NCBI RefSeq assembly: GCF_035222485.1
Contig: NC_085925.1
Location: forward strand, 3,596,001 to 3,660,000
DNA from: Podospora pseudoanserina
Lineage: Eukaryota > Ascomycota > Sordariomycetes > Sordariales > Podosporaceae
Length of the DNA stretch: 64,000 nt
Direction of reading: 5' to 3'
Below the pieces are notes generated by a model that saw nothing but the letters and a program-made list of their open reading frames with translations, searched no databases and was not told where the DNA came from. Each line of letters opens with the position of its first letter. The stretch's first letter is position 1. This document shows, piece after piece, positions 12,316-22,260 of this stretch. The translations under genes were made by a program, and so were the position numbers.

Positions 12316-14801
12316 ATGAATTTCAAGATTGCGTCGGATCAAATGGTCAATGGTTTTACTCTGCAAGAGAAGACCTTTGCCAAAGACTACGCTGAAGCAG
12401 CGTATCTCGATGCGGACAGTCGTACGGTATGTGGGCTTCTGGCTCTCTTAAAGTTAATGTTTGACAGGGCTGACAGAGCGGCCAGGTTTATCTCCGCTCT
12501 CCCGTCCAGCGCCTGAACGAGTCCCTGGCAGAGGCCAACCGTCTTGTCAGAGATGCCAATTTGAATACCGCTCTTCGTCGACTTGTGGTGTACTGTGACA
12601 CGCTAGAGATACCCGAAAATGTTGTCGTCGCTCATGACGACCTAGCCAACGATCTAGACCTTCGCATTTTTGCCCGCAAGTTACAGTGCCTCGGCGATGC
12701 TAAAAATGCCCTTACAATGAGTCTCTCGACCACTTCTATTCTCGACATCTTCACATATTCGTTGCCTGCTAGCTTTGGTGTCAACTTCATTTCGACCGAT
12801 GGATCCTCCAGATCCAAGTCGCTTTCTATAGACCGGGATAAATGGGGCATCCAAGTGGTCTGGACGGGAGAAGACTTCTACACGGAACAATTTGAACCCT
12901 CGATGCTCGACATGTCTACAGCAGACTACCTGGACCGTTTGAGACCCGATGGAACGGTTGAAGCCGAATCTTATATCAACGACAATCTCCCACGACTTGT
13001 ATACTTTCAGTTTCTCGTTGCTGCTTCGATCCTCCATACAGATCGTCAGCTTTCACTCGAGATTCTCAACTGGGTGTGTAACCTTAGCGCATCGCCGACT
13101 ACAGTTAGTCTCAACATTCAAGCCTCGTCGTTACGCAATACCCTTATTCTTTCGAATACCCACAACATCTTTAATGTGCCGTCCGTCAACATCTACGCCA
13201 GCAAGCAAGTGTTGAAGTCTCGACTCATCGCGGCGAAGGCTTTCGAGGATGCGTTCCGAAGTTTCGCGGCTCAGGACACCACCACAGGTAACTTCGCAGC
13301 TCTGACAGCCAACATGCTCGCACGCAGCGAGGATGCCATTACCGAATACCAGTTTCTCGAGGCTTTGGCTCAAAAGGGGTACGAAGCGGCGGTGAACGCC
13401 AACAATGTGGCCCAAAAGCGTTTCCTGGAGAACGAAAAGTCTCTCGACACGGCCCAGAAAGATTTGAACGCTGGTATCGATGCATGGAGCAAGAAAAAGG
13501 AGCAAGAAGCCGTGGTGGGCGTATGCAAGGCCGTCGTAGACGTTTTCGGTGCGGTGGCCGCGACAGTTGCTACAGGAGGTCTTGCAGCTCCCTCAATTGG
13601 CACCGCCATCAATTCAGGCGTGGGAGGAATCAAGACGCTAACTGAGATCTTTAAAAAGCTAAAGCAGCTTTACGAGGAGATCAAGCCTGTGATTGAGTCT
13701 TTGACGAAGCTGGCTGGTGAGGTGGCCGGAGTTGTAGCGACTCTTGAGGCAGCAAAGAAACTTCGCGACGAGATTGCAGTGCAGCGTCCTGATATGGACA
13801 TGGATGTGTTCAACGCGACCGCCCTGTGGGACATTTTTCGTGAGCAGGTCGATGACATGGAGAAAGCCATTGCGAGTGTCGACTGTGACGGGAAGCGAGA
13901 ATACTTACTCTCCCTCCGCAAATTGGCTGTCAATGGCAAGACCTATCTGCAAACACAGGAATACCTGTGCAGGCGTGGCGATGATCTTGCTGTCGTGCTC
14001 GTCAAGCTGCAGCGTCGCGACCAGGCCCGCCTCACTCTCTCTACTAGGACCCTGATGCAGCAAGACGCCGTGCTCGACATCTTGCGGCGTGCCATGTTCG
14101 ACCGTCTCTTGTCGATTCGCTCTTTGATTTTTCTTGACTTCCAGTCGTATTCTGAGGCCTACATGTTCCATGCCCTCACACCTTACTCCCCCATCACTTT
14201 CTCGCCTGTTCAGCCAGTTGTCGATTTCCTGGACGCTGCTGCCAAACTCCAGGGCAGCGTTGCCGCCTTTGGATCACGCGTCCAGATCCAGAACCGCCGT
14301 TTTGTCATTCGCACACTTGGAAATGCTACGGACGCAACGGATTTGCGAGCGCAATTGGGTGCCGGGCAATCGGTTACGGTCTCGCTTCGCCCAGATCAAA
14401 ATATCTTCAACGGCTTCAGCCGCATCCGTGTCAGTCGTGTTCGATGCTATCTTGATGGTGTGAAGACGGTTTACCCACCCACGGGGATGGACACCTTGAG
14501 GTTGTATCTCAAGACACCAGGCCGCTTTTCCGATATCGCGTTGCCTGGCGCCCGGACAGACAGGGTGTCAAATTTCGTGGGAGATGCCCGTGCTCTGCTA
14601 TTTGAGTACGTTCCTCTGGATGGTTCGATTGTTTGCGACGGAGAATACAGTCAACAGAGGGACTGCACGCTTCAAACACCGCTGACCGAGTGGGAGGTTT
14701 GTATTGCACCAGGTGGCCTTGAGGTGAAGGACCTTGACCTTGAAGAGTTGACAGGGTTGAGGATGGAGTTTTGGTGTGATGTGACCTTGGGCGATTTGTG
14801 A
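12316..14801 (+). CDS. unrecognised large protein with coiled helices and a hydrophobic Gly/Ala segment (divergent pair, right gene)
   Basis: Two exons, 12316-12426 and 12477-14801, phase 0 across a 50-nt intron; 811 aa. The N-terminal 250 residues look beta-rich with repeating strand patterns (VVYCDTLEIPENVVV, DLRIFARKLQCLG, VSLNIQASSLRNT, VPSVNIYASKQVL). The centre is helical: ALAQKGYEAAVNANNVAQKR, then SLDTAQKDLNAGIDAWSKKK, followed by a long hydrophobic Ala/Gly/Val stretch (AVVGVCKAVVDVFGAVAATV and on) and more amphipathic helix (IFKKLKQLYEEIKPVIESLT). The C-terminal 200 residues are beta-rich again (SRIRVSRVRCYLDGVKTVYP, LRLYLKTPGRFSD). Helix, hydrophobic hairpin, helix is the plan of alpha-type pore-forming proteins; this is analogy, not a recognised family. 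No signal peptide. The reading frame looks intact and coding. Confidence 0.75.
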
Positions 14802-15339
14802 TGGTGCTCAAGTTGTGAGAGATGCTAGTAGTATTCAAAATACCAGGTAGACAACAACAACCAGCTTACATTTGGTCGGGCGATATGACGCCTTCAAGGG
14901 AGCAACATCATCTAGGAAAGGGCTATTCATCGTTCCGCCCCCACGTCACTGTCCTTCGTTCTTTCCCAACGTCAACAATGGATATGGCAGCCGGCTAGAA
15001 ATACCTTCTTGAATTGCAGCCTGGGTGACTCTTCATCCCATGTCTGGCCGTGACAAACAGGTCAGCACACCGAATCAGCCCACCACCATGAGATTACATG
15101 ATGACGGACAATGTAAACTACCGGCCTTCTCCCTTCACATGCCTGAGGACAATCTCCCGTGACCACTCGGCAGCTCTCGACCAAAGCTGCAGCAGCTTCT
15201 GCCCTTTTTCCTCTCTCCACCACACATTACAAACTTCATACACTTTACAATACCACCATTCCACGCGATTCAACTCGCGGTTCAGCATCTCGACCACATC
15301 TCAATTCATTTTCAACACCCAAGACCGCAAACCATCACT
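14802..15339. other. intergenic: 3' flank and upstream leader
   Basis: Between two plus-strand genes. The last 200 bases before 15340 are pyrimidine- and CA-rich like a fungal promoter and leader. Nothing else seen. Confidence 0.5.
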
Positions 15340-15981
15340 ATGCCCTGCCCGTATGGTTGCCACCCCTCATACGTGATGCCCGTCCAGCTTCAGCCTCAGA
15401 TGTGCTGTCATGGGTATGCGTCCGACAACATGTTCGGCGCCATGAAGCAAGTATTCCATATTTCTGGCTTCCTCCTTGGCCGCATGAAGACAAGAAATAA
15501 CCGCTCTAACTTACTTCTTCTACTTTCCAGCTATGCCGGAGCCTCAGCTGCCGGGGCTGCTGCTGGCGCTGCCTCTGGTGCCGCCTCGGGTGCCATATCC
15601 GGCGCTGCTGCCGGGGCTTTCGCGGGTGCTGCCGCCGGAGCGGGAGCCGCTGCTGGAGCCAACTTTGTCAACAACATGCGGCCCATGACCCCAGCTGCCA
15701 TGCCGATGCCAATGATGGGATAGTAAGAACCGCTCCCATGTTGACAAGAACAAAAAATTCGAAAGTTAACTTGTATCTCCAGCAGCATGAGTGCCGGACC
15801 TGTCTCCATGGCCGCTCAGTCCTTTGTTTACACTTCTCCCGTCGGGCCCAACACGGGCATCCCGATCCAGATCACGTCCTTTTACCCCATTGGCACATTT
15901 GTTGGCCCTGGCGGACCTGTCCAGGCGCCTATGAACGGCTACGCGCCTCCGATGGCCATGCCCTTTCGCCTAGCTCCTTAG
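15340..15981 (+). CDS. small Ala/Gly period-4 repeat protein
   Basis: Three exons, 15340-15446, 15531-15722 and 15783-15981, 165 aa. The first intron only keeps the Ala/Gly frame if it is a GC-AG intron (donor GCAAGT at 15447, branch GCTCTAAC, acceptor TTTCCAG). The second is a normal GTAAGA intron; two acceptors three bases apart (15782 or 15785) both keep frame. The protein opens Cys-rich (MPCPYGCHPSYVMPVQLQPQ), has a central stretch of about nine GAxx units (GAAAGAASGAASGAISGAAA and on), a Met/Pro-rich linker and a hydrophobic tail with GPNTGIPIQITSFYPIGTFV. G-x3-G spacing is that of a glycine zipper, which packs membrane or amyloid helices. No signal peptide. Function unknown. Confidence 0.65.
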
Positions 15982-16851
15982 ACAGCTGCTGGATTTGATC
16001 AATGGAGGGAGCATGAGAGAGGGGATCTGGTTTCGAGCTAGATTTTGGAATGACCTTGCACATTGAGTGTGGGGCTAGAGGTTATGGATCTAGTTTTCTT
16101 TTGTGCAGGGACACGTTAGTTGCTTGGGTTTATAGCGTCCTCTGGTATATTCGTGAGAGGGATATGAGGAAATAACATTGTTAGTTTTGAAGGCCTCGTG
16201 GCTGTGCGGAAGTGATGTAAGTGTGAGCGTTGGTTGCAACCTCTGATCGCGAAGGAGCCAGCCGGGCAGCAAGGCTTTAGAGCGAAGTCATATGCAATCT
16301 GAGGGCATTGGCAACTCTTGAGGCTTGTGAAACCCGTGTTTAAGAAGCCATCCCAACTTCGCAGCTCAACGGTGCGGGTCCTGTCGTTTGATAGAACGCG
16401 TCAACCGCGATCCTGCAAAATCGGGGAACCCTTCCAGAATCTCGGGTACGGACCAATTATCACCAGTGACAAATTCAGGGGCAAAGCACAACCCTAACCC
16501 TCCCCTCGGCATCGGACACCATCCAACCTCCGGGCCGACCCCCAACGAGCTCGGCTTCCTTCGCCGTCGGCGGAATTAACGGCCGTCCGGCGACCAACAC
16601 ACAATGCTGACCTGCCTCAGCTGGCGTTTTTTCGAGATTCTGTATGGTCGGTTCGGGATGTGCGGTCGGTTGTTTAAGTTGAGTTGACAGTTGCCGAGTG
16701 AGATTTGGCTTAAGTCCGATGAGCCCCGGAAACAGCGACGCGGCCTGACAGACACCCTTGCCTTCTTTGAGCTTGGCCGGGTTCGAGTTGGCAGCTGCTT
16801 AAGCATAAAACCACACCCCGCTTCTTCACCTTGGCTGTTTGAGGTGTGTTC
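15982..16851. other. intergenic
   Basis: 870 bases between two plus-strand genes; 3' flank of the repeat protein, then the promoter of the phospholipase gene. No supported feature. Confidence 0.5.
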
Positions 16852-18289
16852 ATGATGGGTGTGGAACGGATTCTGGGTCGATATCTTGTCAATCGGTTTA
16901 CATCCTCGCCGTCGAAGAGAGCATTTTTCACGTGTAACCCTGCCCGGCCGAGGTTGGTTGGGTTTTATTCGGCCTCTGCCACGAGAAGAGCAGCTATTGT
17001 TCCTGTCTCAACTGCTGTTGCCGCTGCTGCCACGATGGCTACCGCTGCGGGTGCGGTCGTGTACGAGAGTTCGGTGACGAAACCAGTCAGGGCAGGCAAC
17101 CTCCCCGACGACGCAGCTTCAAATCCTCATCATGTTAAAGATGCGGGCGGGAGACATGTCAAGTTTCGGAATCCGTACCCCTCGGCGGGGGATCCAAAGC
17201 CGACGATGTTCCAGACCTTACGGGCAATCTTGACGTGAGTCTTACTATCCTCCCGTGATTATTCACCACCATTCACTCACAAAGCAACGTAGCGCCAAAC
17301 TCCAAGGAAACCTCCCCACACCCGACACCTCAGCAGCCAGCATCCCCTCCTGCCCCCCATCATTCTCCCCCACAAGGGAAAACACCCCCCTCCGAGCAAC
17401 CTGGCTCGGTCACGCATGCTACTACGTTGAGTTCCCCTCCGGTCTGAGGGTTCTCTTCGACCCTGTCTTTGAAGACCGCTGTGCTCCCGTGCAGTGGTTC
17501 GGGCCGAAGCGTTACACACCTCCACCGTGTAAACTAGGGGATCTACCCATTGTCGACGCGGTGGTGATCTCGCACAGTCATTATGACCATTTGAGTTATT
17601 CTTCTATCAAAGACATCCAAACCCACCATCCCAACGCCTGGTTTTTCGTCGGGTTGGGGTTGGAGAAGTGGTTCAAGGCCAGTGGGGTGGAAAAGGTGGT
17701 GGAGATGGATTGGTGGGAAGGGGTGAAGATGAGTTTGACTCCGGAGGGGGGGAAGGGACAGGGGGGGATGGAGGCGGAGATTACCTGTCTGCCGTGTCAG
17801 CATTCGAGCGGGAGGAATGGGCTTGATCATGACAAGACTCTCTGGGCGAGCTGGGGGGTTAAATCCGGGGGGAAGAGTGTTTGGTTTGGGGGTGATACAG
17901 GATATAGGAGGGTGCCGCAATTGCCGGTTACTCAATGGAAGGATCCGGCGGCGGATTACGGGCCAGAGTATGAGAGTTTGCCGAAGTGCCCGCAGTTTAA
18001 GCAGATCGGGGAGAGGATGGGCCCGTTTGATCTGGGATTGATACCCATTGGGGCGTATCATCCGAGGTGGTTGTTTAGTTGGATGCATGCGAATCCGTAC
18101 GATGCGGTGGAGATCTTCAAGGACACGAAGTGCAAGAAGGCGATGGGGATACATTGGGGCACGTGGGTGCTGACGAGCGAGGAGGTGGACGAGCCGCCGA
18201 GATTGCTGAAGGATGCGTTGAAGAGGAGTGGGATACAGGAAGAGGGTGTGTTTGGGGTGTGCAAGATAGGAGAGACAAAGGAGTTTTAG
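16852..18289 (+). CDS. NAPE-PLD-like metallo-beta-lactamase phospholipase
   Basis: Two exons, 16852-17234 and 17293-18289, 459 aa; the intron is phase 2 and rebuilds Thr then AKLQGNLPTP. The catalytic domain has the zinc motif SHSHYDHLSY (HxHxDH), a further ligand His in CLPCQHSSGR, Asp in WFGGDTGYR and His in IHWGTW, matching the N-acyl-phosphatidylethanolamine phospholipase D branch, which cuts N-acyl-PE to N-acylethanolamine and phosphatidic acid. The NPYPSAGDPKP segment before the core is also typical. The first 75 residues are Arg/Ser/Ala-rich with a hydrophobic stretch (AAIVPVSTAVAAAATMATAA), so mitochondrial targeting or membrane anchoring is likely. An ATG three bases later (16855) is an equal start choice. 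Converges on the LOV gene. Confidence 0.88.
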
Positions 18290-18580
18290 TTGGTAAGGAG
18301 GCATAGCTCCGTGTGTAGAATGTAGACATGTGTGGGTATACCAATTTGCTGTTTCTATGCAGCCGGAAGGAGCGTAGTTTTGTGTAGAGAAAAGATCATA
18401 AACCATGCATCTGTTCAGTCGTCTCCAGACGGCGTCTAACATCCATCGTTCTATCTATTTTGCGTATAGTCATTGTCCATTGCAGCGTATCAAGTCATCA
18501 AGCCATATCGTGCCGCATCATGCACATCAACATCATGCCAACAATATCCCCAACGCCTGCCGATGCGAGAGAGCACACAA

Positions 18581-20752
18581 TCAAGAGGCGGCAGTCAAAA
18601 CGACAACCACAAACTCTACCTCGCCGTTGCCATTCTTCAGTGGTGTCCAGTGGCTCACCACCTTCCTTGTGGCATTCTTCCCTCCTAATCCTGCCCCATT
18701 GTGTGAAAAGACCGAGCTCAGAAAGTCGGCTCCTCTGTCCAACGTGTCGCTCAGTCTGGAGGGCTGGTAGTCCCCGCCTTTAGCGACACTGATTCCCCTT
18801 GTGTGGACCTTCTTGACAGGCGACGTTGGTCGCTGCGACGGAGGCGGCGAAGCTGTGCTTGTCGTTATGTCCAGGCTGACAGATTCGCCGGCTGCAATGG
18901 CTGAGTACACTGTGGACCGCACTTGCTTGTTGCTGATCGAGCTCATCGTGGCGGCGTTTGGTGTCAACACCGCGAAGATATCCCGTCCACTGACCAATTT
19001 GGCATCGTTCGGCTCATGAAGACCCAGCATCGACAGGGCAAAGTGGGAAGAGAAGGAGATTGTTAGCTGAGCCGCAACACCGCTGCTTGTCGATGAGCCA
19101 CAATGATAGTTTGGCCGCGTGGGCTGCATTGTGCTGGTGCTCGCGGCGGTGCTGCTTGAGGGCAAAGATGGGATGTACTTCAACACGAAGAACCGCGAGT
19201 AAGGAGTGCTGTACTCTTCTTGCGGGGCTTCGGCCTTCCGAGATATGGGTGGTAGGATGGCCTTCTTTGACAACCCGCAAACCCCATTCGAGGGACTGTC
19301 TGCCCGAGGAGTGCTCGGCCAAGTTGGAATCCTGGCCCGAATAGTGCTGCCCTTCCGGGAAAACCTCTTGAAAAAGCGATTGCGAAGGGCTGCCTTTTGG
19401 TGGGTGCTGGCTGAGCTCAGGGGACGTTCAGCATCAGCATTGATGGGATTCCTCCACACCGGTTTCTCGGCTGGCCGTGGGCCTTTCCCGGACGGCTGCT
19501 GGGCTTGCTGGTGTTGCTGTTCTCCAGGGGGACCAAAGTTCAGGATACGCAAGATATCCTTGTAGTCCGACCCCATGCTCTCAGACACATTGATTTGGGC
19601 ACCGAGAAAGTACCGAATCGTTCCTCCCTCAAACAACGGACACACAAATAAAAGGTTCCAAAAAGGGGTCCCATCCTTGCGGTAGTTAATGAGGAGTTCG
19701 GACGCTTCGTGCCCAGTTGAGATAGCCTCGCTTAGACGCCGTGTGGCCTCGGGGTCGGTACATATGCCCTGGAAGAATCTGCAATTCTTGTTCATGATCT
19801 CCTTGCGCCTATATCCAGACATTCGCAAAAGTGCATCTGAGGCACAGATGATGGGGTTGTCGGGCTCGAGTGGGGTTGTCAAGCAAAAGGCGTTTCCTAG
19901 ACCCGGGCATGTCGACAAAAAGCCCCCAGCCGAAGACTGGCTTGTAGACAGTGAAGTCCTCATACATTCGGATAGTTGGTACTTGACAAACTCCGGGTAG
20001 AGTGTCTCGGCCAATCGTTCCTCCACTGCAGCCTTCGCCTCTCTGTAAAGCCGTTCTAGCGACGGCAATGCTGTTCGCGCGCAGTGTTTGGTGTTGTTTT
20101 TCAACCTGTTGGCTATGTCCTGTGGTAGCTCAATGGGTGTGGATGCCACCACACCGGTGAAATCTGTTGTGATCTGACTGATCAGTGTAGTCATGTTCCC
20201 AAACGCCCGGAAGTACTCATCCACTCTGATCAAAAAGTCCATGTAACTTGCTGAAGGTCCACCCTTTCTGGCAGCATATCGGCAGAGCTTGTGACCGGTT
20301 GTTGGGTTAGAGAAGGCGAGTTTGATGACGGCAGGGTCGAAGAAGTTGGGAAGCAGTTTGGCTTGGAGAATGGAGTCTTTAAGAATTATGCTAGGTTTGG
20401 GTCCGATCGGTGCATCGTCGACGCTCCCACCCTCAGTGGGACTGCCCGCTTGGGTACGACTAGAAACTGACCGTACCGAGCCATCTGAACCGTAGTCGGT
20501 GTACTGCCTGAATGCTGCTTGGTTCGTGTGCAGAGATAATCCCGAATCGCTGCGCAGTCGTGAAGGGACGTGGCTAGTCGACTGTGGCTGGGGGGGTTTG
20601 GAGGCCGGCGGTGGTGACAAAGCAGTTGCATTGGTGACACTTGATCGTGGATCGTTTGGGCAGGGCAACATCGAGCGGCCACTGCCGCGCAGGCTTTGGC
20701 CATCGCTCAGTGTCGATAGAGAGTCAAGCGTGTCCCTCTTTAATGAAAGCAT
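18581..20752 (-). CDS. RGS-LOV blue-light photoreceptor (BcLOV4-like)
   Basis: Single exon, 723 aa from the ATG at 20752. The open frame continues 51 bases upstream without an ATG, and a TTTCCAG acceptor lies there, so a 5' leader intron is possible. Residues about 135-262 form an RGS-like helical domain (starting FFDPAVIKLAFSNPTTGHKL). Residues about 288-400 form a LOV domain: NKNCRFFQG carries the flavin-adduct Cys (about residue 324), followed by INYRKDGTPFWNLLF and YFLGAQINVSES. A low-complexity, basic region and a conserved C-terminal block follow. RGS-LOV proteins such as Botrytis BcLOV4 bind FMN and move to the plasma membrane in blue light by direct lipid binding; same architecture here, so the same behaviour is inferred. 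Confidence 0.88.
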   Translation of the reverse strand: MLSLKRDTLDSLSTLSDGQSLRGSGRSMLPCPNDPRSSVTNATALSPPPASKPPQPQSTSHVPSRLRSDSGLSLHTNQAAFRQYTDYGSDGSVRSVSSRTQAGSPTEGGSVDDAPIGPKPSIILKDSILQAKLLPNFFDPAVIKLAFSNPTTGHKLCRYAARKGGPSASYMDFLIRVDEYFRAFGNMTTLISQITTDFTGVVASTPIELPQDIANRLKNNTKHCARTALPSLERLYREAKAAVEERLAETLYPEFVKYQLSECMRTSLSTSQSSAGGFLSTCPGLGNAFCLTTPLEPDNPIICASDALLRMSGYRRKEIMNKNCRFFQGICTDPEATRRLSEAISTGHEASELLINYRKDGTPFWNLLFVCPLFEGGTIRYFLGAQINVSESMGSDYKDILRILNFGPPGEQQHQQAQQPSGKGPRPAEKPVWRNPINADAERPLSSASTHQKAALRNRFFKRFSRKGSTIRARIPTWPSTPRADSPSNGVCGLSKKAILPPISRKAEAPQEEYSTPYSRFFVLKYIPSLPSSSTAASTSTMQPTRPNYHCGSSTSSGVAAQLTISFSSHFALSMLGLHEPNDAKLVSGRDIFAVLTPNAATMSSISNKQVRSTVYSAIAAGESVSLDITTSTASPPPSQRPTSPVKKVHTRGISVAKGGDYQPSRLSDTLDRGADFLSSVFSHNGAGLGGKNATRKVVSHWTPLKNGNGEVEFVVVVLTAAS

Positions 20753-22260
20753 TGGCGCCAAAAATACCGAGAATTTCCAGGTTGACTGGAAAGCAGTCAG
20801 CAAGACTACAACTGAAAAATGAATACAGAGATCTGGTTGGCAGAGGGCCGCAGGGGCAGGTTGAACTTATCAGGGGTCATCGTTCTTGGGTAGCAATGAC
20901 TCGACCGTTAATCCAATGGAGCCATGCCGGTGTCCTTGCAAAGAACGAACCAGCGAACTCTGTTGGCATCTGGTCAGCTACAAGGAACGATCAAGTGGAG
21001 AAACCGTCCGAAGCAGGCCGTTTCAGCAGATAGAGCTGCGGGTCATAGCAAACGATAGCGACCTTTCCCAAAGGACTAGAGGTCTTCCAGAATTCCACTT
21101 GGATCTTGTTCAGCTAGGAGGGATCGGGATCGTCCAAAGGTTTGGGTGACATGAACATTAACGTCTTTTAGAGACGTGTGAAGCTATATGCTAGACTTGG
21201 GCCTCGAAATTGAGCTAGTTTTTGCAAATGTTCTGTTGAGGAGCCATCTGAACGAAGCGCATGCCCATTGAGACCCAATCTCCTATCGGAAATATCTGGG
21301 AGGTTGGGTATCCCAGTTGTTGAAGTATGCTGCGTCACATTGGCGGATACCAACAGACATTTGGCATTGAAGAGTTCAACGACACACCAACCGTGGTCTG
21401 TGAGATGGGAGACGTTGTCAAACTGGTTGTGGGGCACGAGGACAGCAGACGATATTGCGCGGGAGCCTGCATCGGATCGGACTGGTGGGCAGACAATATG
21501 GTGGGAATAGTTGGGGCCTGTGGTATAACTGCTGCTTTTCGACGTAAATAGGTAGTGAGGCTTGAAAGCAGAAGGAAGCACTTGTTTGTCTCCAGCTACG
21601 CCGTGGGAGGTGGGTTGACGATGCTATGCTGTCGAGTATCAGATGGAGGGCACGGATGGTTGTCAATATTATGTGGGTGGTCCACGGGTGATCAGCCAAA
21701 GACAAACACCCCTGCAGGTTCGGCAGATGTCTCTGTCGATGCCGTGCATATCGCGCTAGTTTAGCGCCCGAGGTGGGGCTTTAATCATCCTGGCAGTGTC
21801 ACTGTTCCTGTTGATGATTCCACCATCCTCAACATCATGGATTTCTTTTCACCATGCTGATTTCAATCTCGAGCCAATCACTCCAGTGGGAACACAGAGC
21901 CCGTTTGTTTGATTCAGCGAGATGGCTTGTGATGCCGTCTTTTGTACCATCCACGAATATCAAGCTGATGAACTACAAGTCATCAGGATGAAGCATGGAA
22001 AGATGGGATTTGAACAGCCTACAGGAGCCGGCAATAACAGGCCCGGATGAAACCTCATCGAAGCACAAATCAAGAATTGGCTATCTCTGCACCCCTCCCT
22101 TTCTAGTGCAATCGCCTCGGTAACCGTCACACATGGGCCATGGCATGTTCCATGGAATGAGACCCCTTGGGGACAGAAAAGGGGCCGTCATGCCCGCCTC
22201 GTGGCTCATTGCTTTCTGGGCCTTCATCTACCCTTCCAGTTTGTTGGTGCTCCACTGACA
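20753..22260. other. intergenic: divergent promoter of LOV and GH92 genes
   Basis: 1.5 kb between the minus-strand photoreceptor and the plus-strand mannosidase. Frames on both strands are short and of mixed composition. Likely 5' leaders and promoters only. Confidence 0.5.
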
